DNA of 64,000 nucleotides, from contig CALKHN010000052.1 in assembly GCA_937991535.1 (NCBI GenBank), forward strand, positions 62,001 through 126,000. Direction: 5' to 3'. Below the pieces are notes generated by a model, which saw only the letters and a program-made list of their open reading frames with translations, was not told the DNA's origin and did no database searches. Shown here piece by piece: positions 62,373 to 64,000 of this stretch (the stretch's first letter is position 1; each line of letters begins with the position of its first letter). The DNA is from an uncultured Sphingobacteriales bacterium (GTDB lineage Bacteria > Bacteroidota > Bacteroidia > Chitinophagales > Chitinophagaceae). Both the position numbers and the translations under genes were made by a program.

Positions 62373-63860
62373 TCAATAATTCGGGTTCTGATTGTATCCG
62401 TTCAATCTGACCTCTGAGGCCGGGATAGGAAACACAAGCATATATTCCTGTACGTTGTAGGATTCAGCACCCACACGATTCAGACGCACTTTTTCTTCTG
62501 ATCCATGAGCCAGCATTACGTCTATTGCCCGTCCGGTGCGCAAAAGATCGAACCAACGCTGATTTTCAAAAGCCATCTCTACTCTTTCTTCGTGGTATAC
62601 TGCTTCGCGGAATGCCTCTTTAGACAACCCTGTAAGGGGGCTTAGCCCCGCCCGGTGACGTACCATATTCAACAGAGCATGTGCTCCCCCTGTTTTGTTA
62701 TCTTCATTCATCGCCTCGGCCAGCATCAGCAGTACATGGGCATAGCGATATACCGGCCAATTTTCATCAGTCCAGCCGTTATTTGGAAAGGGGGGATGAT
62801 AGAACTTTTTGATAAACGGTATAGAGCCGCCGGGAAAAGACTCAAATGCGTTATTGTTATTGGGATTCGCATAATAGCCGATTGAAGCATCTTTCCGCTT
62901 GTCACCCGATTCATATGCGTTAATAATATCAGGCGTAGGAATATTCAATCCGCCAAGCTGCCCCTGGAAGCCAGTAAGGTCAAGTCCGGCGGTAAAAGGT
63001 CCGAAATTGAAAAAGAAGTTGCTGTTTTCGCCTTGTATTCCTGCGTTATACTGCACTTCGAATACCGATTCACTGTTATTTTTGTTCGCTGGGCTGAACA
63101 CGTCGGCATATTCCAGTACTAACTGATAGCCAAGGCCCGTAACCTCCTGCAGAAATTTGATAGCATTAGGATAATCTTTCCTGGTCAGATACACGTCGCC
63201 TAACAGTGTAAGTGCAGCACCTTTCGTAGCACGCCCTATAGCTTCTCCCGGATAACTTGCCGGCAGTTTTTCTGCAGCGTCCATGGCATCCTGAATAATT
63301 TGAGCATACACGGCCTCCACAGAAGCTCTCTCTTCTGTAAACGCATCACCTGGACCCTTCACTTCTTCTACCCGAAGGGGCACACCACCGAACAATCGGA
63401 CAAGATTGAAATAAAGTAGTCCCCGCAGAAATTTCGCTTCTCCGATATATTGGTTCTTTTTCGCATCGTCGGTAAATGTTACCCCTTCTATACGGCCCAG
63501 TATCACATTGCACTGCTGTATACCGTTGAAGAGTATTGTCCATATTGCTTCAGTATAACGGTCTGTAGAAGTATTAAGAAACTCATCAACCTGCTCGCGG
63601 GTAATGCAGCAACGATTATTTGGATTATACTGGTAAGTGGTATTATCAGAACGCACTTCTGTAAATATCCAATAGTTACCACTGGTGTTTAAATTCTGTA
63701 ACACTGAATAAGCCCCGTTAACAGCCGTCCTAATTTGATTCTCGGTTTTATAATAATTAGATCCGCTTGTAAAAGTTTCGGGCTTTACTTCAAGCAATTT
63801 GTTACAGCTCGCAAGCGTACAGAATAACGCCAGGAAAAATATATTCATTTTCGGTTTCAT
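62373..63860 (-). CDS. SusD/RagB-family lipoprotein (second pair)
   Basis: 495 aa. The lipobox CTLASC puts the lipid Cys at residue 19. SusD signatures: YIGEAKFLRGLLYFNLVRLFGGVPL, AHVLLMLAEAMNEDNKTGG and YHEERVEMAFENQRWFDLLRTG. It binds and delivers a glycan or glycoside to the neighbouring SusC. It starts 19 nt after the susC stop. Confidence 0.92.
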   Translation of the reverse strand: MKPKMNIFFLALFCTLASCNKLLEVKPETFTSGSNYYKTENQIRTAVNGAYSVLQNLNTSGNYWIFTEVRSDNTTYQYNPNNRCCITREQVDEFLNTSTDRYTEAIWTILFNGIQQCNVILGRIEGVTFTDDAKKNQYIGEAKFLRGLLYFNLVRLFGGVPLRVEEVKGPGDAFTEERASVEAVYAQIIQDAMDAAEKLPASYPGEAIGRATKGAALTLLGDVYLTRKDYPNAIKFLQEVTGLGYQLVLEYADVFSPANKNNSESVFEVQYNAGIQGENSNFFFNFGPFTAGLDLTGFQGQLGGLNIPTPDIINAYESGDKRKDASIGYYANPNNNNAFESFPGGSIPFIKKFYHPPFPNNGWTDENWPVYRYAHVLLMLAEAMNEDNKTGGAHALLNMVRHRAGLSPLTGLSKEAFREAVYHEERVEMAFENQRWFDLLRTGRAIDVMLAHGSEEKVRLNRVGAESYNVQEYMLVFPIPASEVRLNGYNQNPNY

Positions 63861-63879
63861 ACTATGCAGTATTTAATAA

Positions 63880-64000
63880 TTAAAACGTAAGATTCGTGCC
63901 AAGTGTGTAGATAATTGGTACCGGATAAGGATTGGAGTCGTAGCCCGGAGTTAGGGCAGAGCCACCTTCAACATAGCTGGTCACCTCCGGATTTCCTGTA
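63880..64000 (-). CDS. SusC-type transporter, C-terminal end only
   Basis: The frame read leftwards from the window edge gives ...NPEVTSYVEGGSALTPGYD..., ending IIYTLGTNLTF, the aromatic-ended last strand of a SusC barrel. The rest of the gene lies beyond the window. Its order, SusC then SusD 19 nt apart, is standard. Confidence 0.85.
   Translation of the reverse strand, partial: TGNPEVTSYVEGGSALTPGYDSNPYPVPIIYTLGTNLTF

Overview
The window comes from a Bacteroidota chromosome, most likely the family Chitinophagaceae. The evidence is a fused MurF-alanine racemase, two SusC/SusD pairs, a Reg_prop-type sensor kinase with an AraC-type response regulator, DUF6702 and DUF3823 proteins, several promoters of the Bacteroidota type (TTG ~20 nt TAnnTTTG), and 47-bp type II-C CRISPR repeats. 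No tRNA or rRNA gene was recognised.

Layout. 0.3-15 kb is core and housekeeping DNA: a lytic transglycosylase, pabB, purA, TerC, murF-alr, an M1 peptidase, a HupE-like protein with a DUF6702 partner, and an ECF sigma factor followed by a membrane protein. 15-30.4 kb is a polysaccharide utilisation locus on the minus strand: susC, susD, DUF3823, GH2, GH43, a decayed glutaminase-like gene, a LacI regulator, galK, galM, a GH5-like enzyme and a second GH43. A perfect 22-bp LacI-type palindrome lies just upstream of susC. A divergent sensor kinase and response regulator (31-34.9 kb) may also control it. The glycosidases plus galK and galM suggest a galactose/arabinose-containing plant glycan.

34.9-45.0 kb is a type II-C CRISPR-Cas locus: tracrRNA (minus strand), a complex cas9 leader, cas9 (1456 aa), a HicA/HicB toxin-antitoxin pair, cas1, cas2, a REP-associated tyrosine transposase (RAYT) and an array of 26 repeats and 25 spacers. 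The most striking point is in the cas9 leader. A single degenerate repeat half (35800-35814), able to pair with the tracrRNA, is preceded with no gap by 11 nt that match, perfectly and in the seed position, the -33 region of the predicted cas9 promoter (35630-35640). A 13-bp terminator hairpin follows directly. This looks like a built-in crRNA-like guide that would let Cas9 repress its own promoter without cutting, comparable in logic to scaRNA (type II-B) and tracr-L (type II-A), but in a type II-C system. The toxin gene hicA overlaps the cas9 stop codon by 4 nt, REP palindromes sit between cas genes, and the last repeat of the array is split by 43 bp.

45-57 kb returns to chromosomal genes: outer-membrane proteins, a voltage-gated-type channel with a zinc ribbon, an Rnk/GreA-like factor, a DGC-domain protein, QueD, a Crp/Fnr regulator, an amino-acid permease, mutL, and a GH3/beta-lactamase-like fusion. 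57.5-64 kb is a second SusCD operon, cut by the window end, with a sugar isomerase/epimerase, a membrane-anchored propeller/HEAT/cytochrome c protein and a ThuA protein. That set suggests oxidative use of a sugar or polyol.

REP-like palindromes with GGTCTGC/GCAGACC arms recur at 9.0, 12.6, 22.6, 41.7 and 42.2 kb. The last lies against the RAYT gene, which is probably their mobiliser.
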